From positions 1,612,001-1,676,000 of the forward strand of contig NZ_CP054706.1 in assembly GCF_016495865.1 (NCBI RefSeq): DNA of 64,000 nucleotides, given 5' to 3'. The notes under the pieces were generated by a model, which saw only the letters and a list, made by a program, of their open reading frames with translations, ran no database searches and had not been told where the DNA came from. The position numbers and the translations under genes are program-made. The first letter of the stretch is position 1. Each line of letters opens with the position of its first letter. The stretch is from Salicibibacter cibi. Its GTDB lineage: Bacteria; Bacillota; Bacilli; Bacillales; Marinococcaceae. Below, one piece after another: positions 51,739 to 60,448 of this stretch.

Positions 51739-52344
51739 CTAAAAAAATAACCGATGCACAGCCGGTAAAAAATCGATCGGCGGAATGAAACCACTCGACA
51801 CAGCTAAGCTATTTTCGGCAATCACTTGCTTTTGTAATGATTTGCGTGTGCTTCTCTCTTTTAATTGTACAAAAACAGAAGCCTTCATTACAAAAATTTC
51901 GTCGGTTTCCGCGAAGCGAAGGATCAGAAAGGCGCACCCTTGTTGCTCATCCACATCCGCTAAGTGACGCAGTTGATGCTCATGAAAATTTTTAAAGGGA
52001 AACGATTGTTTCTGTCTCGTTTCCTTCGCTTCAAAATCGAGATAACATCCACGGTAAACCCCATTGTAGTCAGTTGTGGAAGCTTGCCGAAAGTAGGCTT
52101 CCGTAATTTTCGCCCGGCTTCTTGCCGGATAGTCGACGTTAACAATTTGCACGGGTGTTGGTTTTTTGTGAATGACGGCCAACTTTTCCCGCCGATAGTA
52201 AGCGATCGATTCGTTGATATCATCTTCCAACCGCATCCCCCGATTCCCGTTGTTCGTTGCAGGAAGGGAGGAGGACGTTTTTTTTGACGTATATAATTTT
52301 CCGTTGGGGTATCGAAAGCGCAACCGAGTTCCCCATCCTTTCAT
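51739..52344 (-). CDS. recU: Holliday junction resolvase RecU
   Basis: 201 residues from ATG 52344 (MKGWGTRLRFRYPNGKLYTS); the longer frame starts 25 codons earlier without homology. Conserved: NRGMRLEDDINESIAYY, AVIHKKPTPVQIVNVDYP, STTDYNGVYRG, YLDFEAKET with the catalytic Asp/Glu, and FPFKNFHEHQL. Cuts four-way junctions in recombination and segregation. Adjacent to ponA as in B. subtilis. Confidence 0.94.
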   Translation of the reverse strand: MKGWGTRLRFRYPNGKLYTSKKTSSSLPATNNGNRGMRLEDDINESIAYYRREKLAVIHKKPTPVQIVNVDYPARSRAKITEAYFRQASTTDYNGVYRGCYLDFEAKETRQKQSFPFKNFHEHQLRHLADVDEQQGCAFLILRFAETDEIFVMKASVFVQLKERSTRKSLQKQVIAENSLAVSSGFIPPIDFLPAVHRLFF

Positions 52345-52469
52345 TATGCATGGTTTCCAATCAACATTAAATAATACCATAAATATAAGAATTATAGAAC
52401 CACCTTTCGCCTTGTCCATTGAAATGTTAAACTTTCATTGGGAACAATATTACGGAAATGAGGCATATT

Positions 52470-52709
52470 ATGACGCAGAAGCCTTTAAACATCGGTTTTG
52501 GCAACATTGTGCCTTCGGGTCGGATCGTTTCGATCGTACAAGCAGATTCTGCGCCGACCAAAAGGATGATTCAGGAGGCACGAGAGCGCCAGATGCTCGT
52601 CGATGCGACAAATGGCCGCAAAACGAGAAGCATTATATTGGTGGACAGCGAGCACTTAATCTTGTCGGCGATCCATCCGGAAACCGTCGCGCAAAGATTG
52701 GATGCTTAA
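52470..52709 (+). CDS. remA: RemA/DUF370 DNA-binding regulator
   Basis: 79 residues from ATG 52470 ([20 protein letters not shown]); GGAAATGAGG lies upstream. Conserved: [33 protein letters not shown], and PETVAQRL. RemA-type proteins form rings that bend DNA and activate biofilm and osmoprotection genes in Bacillus. B. subtilis remA sits beside gmk, so this copy next to recU may be a paralogue or a relocated gene. Divergent from recU, with about 125 bp between. Confidence 0.82.
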   Translation: MTQKPLNIGFGNIVPSGRIVSIVQADSAPTKRMIQEARERQMLVDATNGRKTRSIILVDSEHLILSAIHPETVAQRLDA

Positions 52710-52833
52710 GGAAAACATGCAGCGAAATCCCGGAACCTTTGCCGAATAGACACCTCTTTTGTCAGGCTTGCAGGTTTCTTTTAACGAAAAGAGAAACTTA
52801 AAAGTTACAAGCGTGAAAAGGAAGGTGTTTAGG

Positions 52834-53316
52834 ATGGCAACCTTGGTGAAGACGAAAAACGTCGCTGAAGTATTGCGAGTTGCCCCAAAGACGGTGCAAA
52901 CGTGGGTAAGAAAATATCAAATTCCGGTGCAAACGAATGACCGTGGCCACTATTTATATGACCATAACTCCATTGACCGTTTGCGAACCGTAAAGTCCAC
53001 GCAGATGCCGGAGGAAAAGGAACCATTCATTGAACGAGAGGCAAAGCCGACATACGAAGAAGCGGAGAAGCGCATGGATGACATTTTGCGCAGGTTGGAT
53101 CATCTTGAAAATATGATCGAGCAAAAAGCCGATGAAGTCGTTAGTTTCCAACTCCTTAAGCATCGACAAGAATTGGACGACGTTCAGTGTTCCCTGGCCG
53201 CGATGGAAAAAGATCTGAAAGATTTGCAAGTCGAAAAGATTGAACCCGAACGAAGGATTGAAGGTCCGAAGAAAGAACGGGGAAAATTAGCAAATATGTT
53301 TTTATTTTCAAGTTAG
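52834..53316 (+). CDS. racA: RacA-like chromosome-anchoring protein (MerR-type HTH)
   Basis: 160 residues from ATG 52834 with GGAAGGTG upstream. The N-terminal MerR-like HTH KNVAEVLRVAPKTVQTWVRK and GHYLYDHNSIDRL is followed by a coiled coil (MDDILRRLDHLENMIEQ onward). This is the layout of RacA, which anchors the origin region to the pole in sporulation. Length is slightly shorter than B. subtilis RacA (184). Alternative: another small MerR/coiled-coil regulator. Confidence 0.65.
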   Translation: MATLVKTKNVAEVLRVAPKTVQTWVRKYQIPVQTNDRGHYLYDHNSIDRLRTVKSTQMPEEKEPFIEREAKPTYEEAEKRMDDILRRLDHLENMIEQKADEVVSFQLLKHRQELDDVQCSLAAMEKDLKDLQVEKIEPERRIEGPKKERGKLANMFLFSS

Positions 53317-53327
53317 AAGGTTGGATC

Positions 53328-53690
53328 ATGGAAAAAGAAATCATCGCCCTGAGCCGGCGTTTATCGAAAGATATGGAAGAAGCAAACTTTTATCGAAACG
53401 CGGTTGACGAAGGCAGATCGTTTTCGTTTCAAGAGGAGATCGTTCCTTTCGTGGACGATGTACAGGCCAGAGCCGAGGAGTGGCGTGCGGACGTGCAATC
53501 GCTCCTTTCCAAACGCGCACTCGGTGTACTGCATCCCGACCAGGTGGAGCATACGTATGAAAATATGTACGTACTGGCCACGGAATCTTTTCAACCGCAT
53601 ATACAAAAGCAGCGTTATCAAGAACGGCAACAAGCAATTGCGTACATTTTGAATATCGTACTCGAAGAATTGGAAACAAGAAAACGATAG
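53328..53690 (+). CDS. yppE: YppE-like protein (DUF1798)
   Basis: 120 residues, all helical. FQEEIVPFVDDVQARAEEW, KRALGVLHPDQVEHTYENMY and FQPHIQKQRYQERQQAI align in order with B. subtilis YppE, which also lies near recU/ponA. Function unknown. AGAAGG lies about 8 bases before ATG 53328, which is 11 bases after the previous stop, so it is probably co-transcribed with racA. Confidence 0.75.
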   Translation: MEKEIIALSRRLSKDMEEANFYRNAVDEGRSFSFQEEIVPFVDDVQARAEEWRADVQSLLSKRALGVLHPDQVEHTYENMYVLATESFQPHIQKQRYQERQQAIAYILNIVLEELETRKR

Positions 53691-53722
53691 CAGGGTTCCG
53701 ACAGGTCCCGCTATCGTTTTTG
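53681..53722. terminator. Bidirectional terminator between yppE and the AarF kinase
   Basis: AAAACGATAGC and GCTATCGTTTT form a perfect 11-bp stem around AGGGTTCCGACAGGTCCC, with A-rich and T-rich flanks, between convergent genes. Confidence 0.85.
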
Positions 53723-53738
53723 CTATTCCAGAATGCTC

Positions 53739-55409
53739 TTAAAATCGTCCGGAACGAAAAATAGAGAAGATGATGAGACAGAACATAAGAAACGAAATGA
53801 TAAAACTAATTTCAATGACGGGAAGTTGCACAAGAAAGGATGAAGAATCGCCAAACGTTGAACCGACGATCAACCCGACCATAATAATGGAAAACGCAAG
53901 CAGCGTTAAACTAAACGAAATTCGGTTGCTGATCCGGTCAAGCTTATTCAAAAAAATGTTGAGTTTCGGCAGCCGTATCCCAATAGAGAGCTCATCCTCA
54001 TTGACTTTCGCCAATGCCGCTTTCAATGAGTGGGGCAATACGAGCAAGGTGTCCCGTTGCCGCTTTGCTTCTTTGAGCCATTTTTTAGACCATGTTTTTG
54101 GATTTATCCGCTCGCGGGCAAGCAATCGCCCGTAAGGTTCCGCGATTTCCACAATGCTTAATCCGGGGTCTAGCTCGGAAATAACGCTTTCGATCGTAAT
54201 CACGGCTTTTGCAAGCAGCGTGTATTCCTTGTAAATACGAATACGAAAGCGTTGCGAAGCGGAAAAAATATCGTTGAGCGCTTCGCCGATGCGCACCTCT
54301 TCAAATGGGCGATCGTAATATTTTGATAATAAATGTTCGACTTCGTCCGCAAATTCTTCAGCGTCCACATCCTCGGGAACATCAGCCATGTTGTAGACCA
54401 TACGGGCAACTTCCTCCGGATCTCTTTTCGTCATGGCAATCACATAATTAATGAAATCATTACGCATCGAACGGTTTAAACGTCCGACTTGTCCGAAATC
54501 AAGTAAGCATAACTTGCCGTCAGCGGTGAGGAGTAAATTCCCGGGATGGGGGTCGCTATGAAAAAAACCGTCGATGAGCACTTGGTGCAGAAAAGCGTCC
54601 GCAAGTTCACGAGCCAATTTGGGATGGTCTCCTTCTTGCTCGTCCTTCCAATGTTTAAACTTTATGCCATCCATAAAAGCCATCGTGATCATTTTACCGG
54701 TCGAATAGGCCGGATGAACTTCCGGAGTTATGATGCTGCTGAATTTTTGCATATTCACGTGCATTTTTTCCGTGTTGCGCAGTTCCAGTGTATAGTCCGC
54801 TTCATTGCGAATGGCTTCAGCGAATTCATCGGCAACGTCTTCCAACCGGTAATACTGAGCCCAATGAAATCGTTGGGACAAAAGGCGGGTAAGGTCATGC
54901 AAAATGTCCAAATCTTTTTCGATGGTTTCTTTGATTTTTGGGCGGGATACTTTGACAGCGACGACGGTCCCGTCGGGAAGCTGGGCTTTATGTACTTGGC
55001 CGATGGAAGCAGCCGCGAGCGGTTCTTCGGAAAATGAAGCATATGCTTCATTAATCGGCGCTTGCAACTCTTGTTCCACTATTCTTTTAACTTCTGCATA
55101 ATTAAACGGAGGCACATCATCCTGTAATTTTTGCATTTCATCGACGATATAGTCGGGAAATAAATCGCGGCGCGTACTGATCATTTGGCCCAATTTGATA
55201 AAGGTCGGGCCAAGCTCTTCCATTACGTTACGAATGCGCTCCCCGATTAAGCGATAATTGGGGTCTTTAGGGTTCGTGGCCAAACGCTTTGGCAACGATA
55301 GAACGTGAAAAAGACCAACTTCTTGCAAAATATAACCAAAGCCGTGTCTGGCCAACACGGTGGCAATTTTTCGGTAGCGATTGGCGTGTTTCAATCCTGT
55401 AGAGAGCAA
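53739..55409 (-). CDS. AarF/UbiB-family atypical protein kinase
   Basis: 556 residues. Ala-rich nucleotide-binding loop PLAAASIGQVHKAQL, KVSRP lysine, then HSDPHPGNLLL and LLDFGQVG with the catalytic and metal-binding residues; two C-terminal membrane segments. The N-terminal LGPTFIKLGQMISTRRDLFP (KxGQ) is the family hallmark. UbiB members support quinone and lipid metabolism; the exact role in Bacillaceae is unclear. TTG start with AAGGAAG upstream. The phasin-like gene lies 120 bp upstream on the same strand and probably belongs with it. Confidence 0.9.
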   Translation of the reverse strand: MLSTGLKHANRYRKIATVLARHGFGYILQEVGLFHVLSLPKRLATNPKDPNYRLIGERIRNVMEELGPTFIKLGQMISTRRDLFPDYIVDEMQKLQDDVPPFNYAEVKRIVEQELQAPINEAYASFSEEPLAAASIGQVHKAQLPDGTVVAVKVSRPKIKETIEKDLDILHDLTRLLSQRFHWAQYYRLEDVADEFAEAIRNEADYTLELRNTEKMHVNMQKFSSIITPEVHPAYSTGKMITMAFMDGIKFKHWKDEQEGDHPKLARELADAFLHQVLIDGFFHSDPHPGNLLLTADGKLCLLDFGQVGRLNRSMRNDFINYVIAMTKRDPEEVARMVYNMADVPEDVDAEEFADEVEHLLSKYYDRPFEEVRIGEALNDIFSASQRFRIRIYKEYTLLAKAVITIESVISELDPGLSIVEIAEPYGRLLARERINPKTWSKKWLKEAKRQRDTLLVLPHSLKAALAKVNEDELSIGIRLPKLNIFLNKLDRISNRISFSLTLLAFSIIMVGLIVGSTFGDSSSFLVQLPVIEISFIISFLMFCLIIFSIFRSGRF

Positions 55410-55527
55410 TGGACATCTTCCTTTTTAGGATGCTCTTAAAGTGTAAGAAAGAATGACGATCAATCGGTGATCGCCAAGGTTCATCAATGATTGTGGTGTT
55501 GAGAAACGCACCGGAGAGCGAGTGATA

Positions 55528-55854
55528 TTATGAAGGCTTTGTGTCATCATCTGTCCCGGACTGTTTTAGCATGTTTTCCAAACGTTCAATTTTCGCTTCC
55601 AATTGCTCGACATCATCGCGGGTGGCCACTCCCATATCGTTAAAAACCCCTTTGACACGGTCTTTGGACGTTTGCGACCATTCTTCCTCTTTCGTTTCCC
55701 CTTTGCGAATTAATTCTTCGGCAAATTCTTCCGCTTCTCGGGGGGTGATTCGTCCTCTCGTGACGAGATCATCCAGATACGCTTGCACTTTTTCTTTGCC
55801 GGCGACAGCAGCGCCTAAACCTAGAAAAAAACCGTTTCTGAGCCATTCGTTCAT
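55528..55854 (-). CDS. Phasin-superfamily (PhaP/PhaI-like) protein
   Basis: 108 residues. An N-terminal small hydrophobic patch (WLRNGFFLGLGAAVAGKEKV) is followed by YLDDLVTRGRITPREAEEFA and a C-terminal coiled coil (RDDVEQLEAKIERLENML). Such proteins are listed as polyhydroxyalkanoate granule-associated or phasin-like and are often found next to AarF/UbiB kinases. ATG at 55854 with AGGAGCG upstream. Confidence 0.75.
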   Translation of the reverse strand: MNEWLRNGFFLGLGAAVAGKEKVQAYLDDLVTRGRITPREAEEFAEELIRKGETKEEEWSQTSKDRVKGVFNDMGVATRDDVEQLEAKIERLENMLKQSGTDDDTKPS

Positions 55855-55934
55855 GAAAAATCGCTCCTATCTTTATTATTTTATTTCATTTCCCGAGGAA
55901 ACGGCAGGATGGCGTAACGTATGGGAGGTGTTCC

Positions 55935-56117
55935 CTAATCATTATCTTTAAACATGGAAATGATGAAATAAACAATCGTACCTGCAGATAGAACATAGAT
56001 GCTGTTTACAAGAAAAGGTTCGGCATCGTGAGGGGTCGTCGCTGCACCATGGACAATATTTGCCGGAACAATGGCGAACAACATAACGATGAGGCCGGTG
56101 ATTAATTTCATTTTCAT
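55935..56117 (-). CDS. Small exported/membrane protein
   Basis: 60 residues: signal-like N-terminus MKMKLITGLIVMLFAIVPAN, short polar loop, then a membrane segment SIYVLSAGTIVYFIISMF. AAGGAGGATG lies upstream on the minus strand. No family recognised. May share transcripts with the phasin gene downstream. Confidence 0.65.
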   Translation of the reverse strand: MKMKLITGLIVMLFAIVPANIVHGAATTPHDAEPFLVNSIYVLSAGTIVYFIISMFKDND

Positions 56118-56399
56118 GGAACATCCTCCTTCAATGACTATTCAATCACATTCATTATAGAAGTTTGGAAGCAATTTAGCAATTCTCAATTAGAAAATAC
56201 TTGTCCGTGAAATCGGGTACCCGACGCAAAAGATGAAACTTTGGTTAATGTGTCACAAAAAAAGCTCTATCATTCATGAGCGTAAGCTTCCCACACACTC
56301 ATGACGGATGTAAAATTGTTGCTATACATGGCAAAACAGACGATAAATATGTTAAATTTAATGGATGATAAAGAATACGATGACAAAAGGCGGTTACGT

Positions 56400-57671
56400 A
56401 TGATGACACGAAAGGAAATGACCACGAGTCCGTTACAAATTGAAGATGTAATCATTGCTTACCAAACGTTAAAAGATATTGTGAAACACACCCCGTTGCA
56501 AAAGGACGAGGTTTTATCCGATCGGTATGATGCGAATATTTATTTAAAGCGCGAGGACTTGCAGCTCGTTCGCTCATTTAAATTGCGAGGCGCTTATTAT
56601 TTAATGAAGACCCTATCCGGTGAACAAACGGAAAATGGCGTCGTATGCGCAAGCGCCGGTAATCACGCGCAAGGAGTCGCTTATGCTTGCCGGGCGCTGA
56701 AAGTTCCGGGGAGAATTTTCATGCCGACAACGACCCCGCGCCAAAAGAGAGATCAGGTAAAACAATTCGGCAAAGACTATATTGAAGTCGTCATCACCGG
56801 CGATACGTTTGATGATTCTTACGCGGAAGCGATTCACTACCAAGAAGCAAATGATATGGCGTTTATCCATCCTTTCGATAATGAGAAAACGATCGCCGGA
56901 CAAGGAACGGTCGGGATGGAGATCATGAATGACATCGATGAAAACATCGATTATTTGTTTTCTTCCATTGGTGGAGGAGGGCTGATCTCAGGCTTAAGCA
57001 CCTATGTTAAATCGATTAGCCCCGGCACGAAAATTATTGGTGTTGAGCCGGGAGGCGCCCCATCCATGAAAAATTCCCTCGCGAAGAATGAAGTCGTTGC
57101 CTTACAGGAAATGGACAAATTTGTGGATGGCGCAGCCGTAAAGCAAGTCGGAAATATCACGTATGAGATTTGCCGCAGATTCGTCGATGATATTGTCCTC
57201 GCTCCGGAAGGGAAAATTTGCACGACGATCCTGGAATTGTACAATCAACACGCCATTGTTGCCGAGCCGGCAGGGGCAATGCCGATCTCTGCGTTGGATT
57301 TTTACAAGGACGAGATAAAAGGTAAAACGGTCGTTTGCGTTGTCAGTGGCGGAAACAATGATATTGGCAGAATGGCGGAAATGCGGGAACGTTCCATGGT
57401 ATACGAAGGCCTTCAACATTACTTCATTGTTAATTTCCCACAACGGGCAGGCGCATTGCGGGAATTTTTGAATGATGTATTAGGGCCCGATGATGACATT
57501 ACCCGCTTTGATTACACGAAAAAGAACAATAAATCAATTGCTCCTGCACTCGTCGGCATCGAGTTGGCCGATGCGAATGATTACCCGGTTTTGATGGAAC
57601 GGATGCGGGCGGAAGGTTTTATTGTCGATAAAATCTCCGCGGATGATAACATGTTCAATTTTGTTTTGTAG
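56400..57671 (+). CDS. ilvA: Threonine deaminase (biosynthetic, with C-terminal regulatory domain)
   Basis: PLP enzyme forming 2-oxobutyrate for isoleucine. 423 residues from ATG 56400, which has AAAAGGCGG at a 6-8 base spacing and matches the B. subtilis length (422); the frame runs 33 codons further upstream without support. PLP lysine in VRSFKLRGAYYL, GNHAQGVAYA, phosphate loop SSIGGGGLISGL, then VSGGNNDIGRM. One ACT-like domain (HYFIVNFPQRAGALREFLND) closes the protein. No ilv operon genes adjacent; no T-box seen upstream. Confidence 0.92.
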   Translation: MMTRKEMTTSPLQIEDVIIAYQTLKDIVKHTPLQKDEVLSDRYDANIYLKREDLQLVRSFKLRGAYYLMKTLSGEQTENGVVCASAGNHAQGVAYACRALKVPGRIFMPTTTPRQKRDQVKQFGKDYIEVVITGDTFDDSYAEAIHYQEANDMAFIHPFDNEKTIAGQGTVGMEIMNDIDENIDYLFSSIGGGGLISGLSTYVKSISPGTKIIGVEPGGAPSMKNSLAKNEVVALQEMDKFVDGAAVKQVGNITYEICRRFVDDIVLAPEGKICTTILELYNQHAIVAEPAGAMPISALDFYKDEIKGKTVVCVVSGGNNDIGRMAEMRERSMVYEGLQHYFIVNFPQRAGALREFLNDVLGPDDDITRFDYTKKNNKSIAPALVGIELADANDYPVLMERMRAEGFIVDKISADDNMFNFVL

Positions 57672-57684
57672 GAGGAGGGAAGAA

Positions 57685-58437
57685 ATGATCGTAAGAGACG
57701 CAGGAAAGCATTTGGCGTGTATTCATCAAGACGAACACGCGCGCTTAAGCGGTGCTCTATTTCGACAATGGGGAGACCCATTGCTTGAGCAAAAAGGGTG
57801 GAAGGAAAGCTTGCACACAGCGATTGCCGAACATGACCGGGCATGGATCTCGCTGGACACGCATCCGATATGGAATGACGCCGAAGAAAGGCCTTATGAT
57901 TTCACCGATTATCCCGAGCGCGAAAAAATCGCTGCCTATCAAACGGGAATCAATGAAACGGAAATGATGGACGAATGGGCGGGGCTGCTCGTAAGCCGCC
58001 ATTTGCATTCCTTTTTTGCTCGGATCAACACAGATGCTGCAGAAGCGTTTAAAGCGGAGGAGCAAGAACGATGGGAACGCTTGCGGGGGGCAGAAGAAAG
58101 CAAAGATGAAAAAACAGCCCTTTCGGTTTTAAAAATGTGCGATGAACTTTCGCTGTTTGCTTGCATGAATAACCCGGGCGTCCGGAAAGAAGATGAAGTT
58201 TCCTGGTTTCGAAACGGGTTCACGATGCACTTTGATTTCTTGAATCATCAAACGGTCATCCCCGCTTGGAAAAATGAAGAAGAAATTGAGCTAACACCTG
58301 CACCCATCAGTGCTGAAGTGCAATTCCCATTAAAACTGCGGCGAGTGCCCAAGGAAAACATTCGGAAGTATGGATGGAAAAACGCGTATGGCCGTACGCC
58401 GGTATCCACGCAGGTCGTCACGCTCCTGTCGAAATGA
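57685..58437 (+). CDS. DUF3891-family protein
   Basis: 250 residues from ATG 57685 after TAGGAGGAGGG. Conserved His/Asp-rich helices ACIHQDEHARLSGALFRQWG, AIAEHDRAWISLD and SRHLHSF suggest an HD-domain-like metal site; the HDEH and EHD pattern is typical of DUF3891. Function unknown. Only 13 bases after ilvA, so probably co-transcribed. Confidence 0.8.
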   Translation: MIVRDAGKHLACIHQDEHARLSGALFRQWGDPLLEQKGWKESLHTAIAEHDRAWISLDTHPIWNDAEERPYDFTDYPEREKIAAYQTGINETEMMDEWAGLLVSRHLHSFFARINTDAAEAFKAEEQERWERLRGAEESKDEKTALSVLKMCDELSLFACMNNPGVRKEDEVSWFRNGFTMHFDFLNHQTVIPAWKNEEEIELTPAPISAEVQFPLKLRRVPKENIRKYGWKNAYGRTPVSTQVVTLLSK

Positions 58438-58561
58438 AGGCAAACGGGACGGGGGCTTTCGGGTTCCGGGGCACCCGGCTGGTTCGCACGTAATTAGCCA
58501 CTCCATGTGTTTATTTCGGCTTTTAAAGCATCCGTATCTTATATGGTATGGGTGTGGAATT

Positions 58562-58652
58562 AAAATAAAGTTGCGAAGGATTATCCCTTTGGATTTGATG
58601 ATTCCAAAGGGAATTTTTACAGAAAATAATCTTCAATTAACGACCAGATTGT
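58562..58652 (+). repeat. Cassette 3'-end repeat with terminator stem, plus junction palindrome
   Basis: AAAATAAAGTTGCGAAGG, stem CCCTTTGG/CCAAAGGG (58585-58611), AATTTTTACAGAAAATAAT, then a degraded left arm CTTCAATTAACG and intact CAGATTGTTGAATAAC. The first part matches 29074-29139; the last part matches 27340-27358. Confidence 0.6.
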
Positions 58653-58686
58653 TGAATAACTCTGACTTGAAAAGGGTGCGATAAGG

Positions 58687-58815
58687 GTGGTTAATCCGTT
58701 TTTAGCGATTCTTTTGATAATAGCTGCAGTGATGTTTGATCATTTCGCTCTTGATATGGATCAAAAAAGATGGGGATGGCTTAAGAGTTGGAAGGTCTCA
58801 ACAGTAAATAAGTGA
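58687..58815 (+). CDS. Small membrane peptide of the MVNPF family (42 aa)
   Basis: GTG start; begins MVNPFLAILLIIAAVMFDHF and contains DQKRWGWLKS. Close paralogue of 27386-27532; substitutions are mostly conservative (Val/Ala, Tyr/His, Gln/Lys) and the frame is kept, which supports coding. AAAAGGGTG lies about 10 bases upstream. Function unknown. Confidence 0.62.
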   Translation: MVNPFLAILLIIAAVMFDHFALDMDQKRWGWLKSWKVSTVNK

Positions 58816-58847
58816 AGAAATTGTAGATTTTACTGGAGTGAATCTTT

Positions 58848-59348
58848 ATGGAAGATGAGAATCGTTCGATAGCATACCTCAAAATGGATGAAAACCCTTC
58901 TACAGAATTGAAATCATATGAAGATTATTTAAGATGGTCAGAAAATTGTCTTAATGAAGCGAATGCGTATTTTGAAGTATCATCCAGATGTAAGGATATG
59001 TTTCTTAGTGAATATAAGAACGCTTTTTTAACAAATGTTTCATTTGCATGTGAACTATATTTAAAATATTTGCTCTTAAAACAGTATATAAACTGCAGAA
59101 AAGAACATAATCTCTATAAATTATATAAAAAATTACCTGAGAAAATACAAGAAGATTTAAAGAAAAAGCACCCCTGTGGAAATATTTCAATAGATGAATT
59201 TGAACTAGAACTTGATAATATTGGTCAAGCATATATGATTTTCCGTTATATATATGAGCGAGGGAATAGGGCATATAATTTTCAGTTTTTGATGGAATTA
59301 TTATTTACGCTTCACAGCGTAATTCATTATAATAAAAAATGTGAGTGA
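58848..59348 (+). CDS. HEPN-like protein
   Basis: 166 residues, mainly helical: SFACELYLKYLLLKQYINCR, EHNLYKLYKKLPEKIQEDL, and a last helix FRYIYERGNRAYNFQFLMEL. The E-L-x-L-K-x-LL, H-x-L-xx-L, and LP pattern resembles HEPN proteins of the abortive-infection/toxin type, but a clear Rx4-6H RNase motif is not certain. ATG 58848; the ribosome site is weak (TGGAGTG). Stands alone without an MNT partner. Confidence 0.55.
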   Translation: MEDENRSIAYLKMDENPSTELKSYEDYLRWSENCLNEANAYFEVSSRCKDMFLSEYKNAFLTNVSFACELYLKYLLLKQYINCRKEHNLYKLYKKLPEKIQEDLKKKHPCGNISIDEFELELDNIGQAYMIFRYIYERGNRAYNFQFLMELLFTLHSVIHYNKKCE

Positions 59349-59587
59349 ATTTTTATTCTCCATGTGCAGTCACTAGCGATGCATAAAATTCGCTGAGAAT
59401 TGCTCTCCAAGCTAATTAAAATATTATTATGCATATTCTGACATATAAGCTTGGCCGTTTTTTTAAAAAAAGCTAAGCATTCCTGTCATAAAAGAATTTG
59501 GGGTTTAACAAAAATGAGTCCCCCTTGGTATCATACGGGATGTCGATCCGGATCGACTCCTAATTAAACAACCAAGGAGGACTCAAA
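59349..59587. other. Spacer and IS110-type left end
   Basis: GTGCAGTCACTAGCGATGCAT at about 59364 resembles the inverse of ATGCATCACTAGTGATGTGC at 60091, suggesting IS ends. The stretch 59510-59587 before the IS110 start may be the non-coding left end where IS110-type elements encode bridge RNA; I cannot confirm a fold. Confidence 0.35.
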
Positions 59588-59722
59588 ATGAATTATAACG
59601 CGAATGAAAAACTCGAGCAAATCACACCGGAAACATTGATTGTAGGCATTGATATTGCGAAGGACAAACACGTCGCACGAGCGGTCGATGATCGCGGTTA
59701 TGAATTTGGCAAGAAAGATTGA
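59588..59722 (+). pseudogene. IS110-family transposase, N-terminal fragment
   Basis: CCAAGGAGGACTC precedes ATG 59588. Reads MNYNANEKLEQITPETL then IVGIDIAKDKHVARAVDDRG, the first DEDD motif, and ends after GYEFGKKD where unrelated IS4 sequence begins (junction about 59712-59722). Confidence 0.75.
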
Positions 59723-59939
59723 CGCTTTCTTGGAGTTCTTCGCTATTCTTGAGGGTCAACGCTAACTGCTTCGCGCTTGGCATTTGGTAGATCTGTGCAT
59801 AAATCATCAGGGCAACCAATTTTTCATAGGTTAATTTTTTGACGTATCGATCGACCCCTAAAAAATCTTCTAAAACCTTTTTGGTATTTAACGGATGTAT
59901 AGTTTCTTTAAATGTGGTTGTTGTGGTATCCTTGTCCAT
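59712..59939 (-). pseudogene. IS4-family transposase, N-terminal fragment
   Basis: ATG at 59939 after AGGAGTCC on the minus strand: LGVDRYVKKLTYEKLVALMI, YAQIYQMPSAKQLALTL, then LQESVNLS, a typical IS4 N-terminal domain. Homology ends where the IS110 fragment abuts. The two fragments face each other, indicating a deletion or a nested insertion. Confidence 0.7.
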
Positions 59940-60448
59940 AGGGACTCCTTATAGTGAGAGATTTGGACGTGGACCACCGTTACCTCTCATTATAAGGTTT
60001 TTTTGTGTTTTTTTTGGACAGAAATCCCATACTTTTTTTTAGCGGATTTCGGGTCTTTTTGCTTGACAATTAGAGTGTTAACTTAATGCATCACTAGTGA
60101 TGTGCAGTAAAGAAGTTATACCTAGAACTTGTGTATTTATATTGTTTTTCTAATATGTGTTTTGACAATGGGGTCCACCTTAAAAGGTGAATCATAGGAT
60201 GCTAAACCCTTTTTCACATGTTATTGCAATTCCATTAATAGGCGCGATTGTTTAAGATCGCATCCGATGCCGATGTGTGAAACGGGGCGCGCATCCAGTG
60301 CGAGATGGCGATGCGGGGTTTCGGTGAGGGTTGGTCTGGTTTTTCATATAAAGTGGTTTGTTACTTCACTGTTCAAAGATCGATCGCGACTTCATTTCAA
60401 TTATTGTATAATAAAGATAAAGCCGAAGCGCTCCAAGGAGATGATTGT
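59940..60448. other. Non-coding: IS remnant end and toxin-antitoxin promoter
   Basis: Holds the outer part of the IS4 remnant up to about 60115 (ATGCATCACTAGTGATG palindrome), a junction half-site GGCGCGATTGTTTAAG at 60241, and TATAAT at 60407-60412 upstream of the antitoxin gene with a weak -35 overlapped by GATCGATCGCGAC. No gene seen. Confidence 0.45.
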
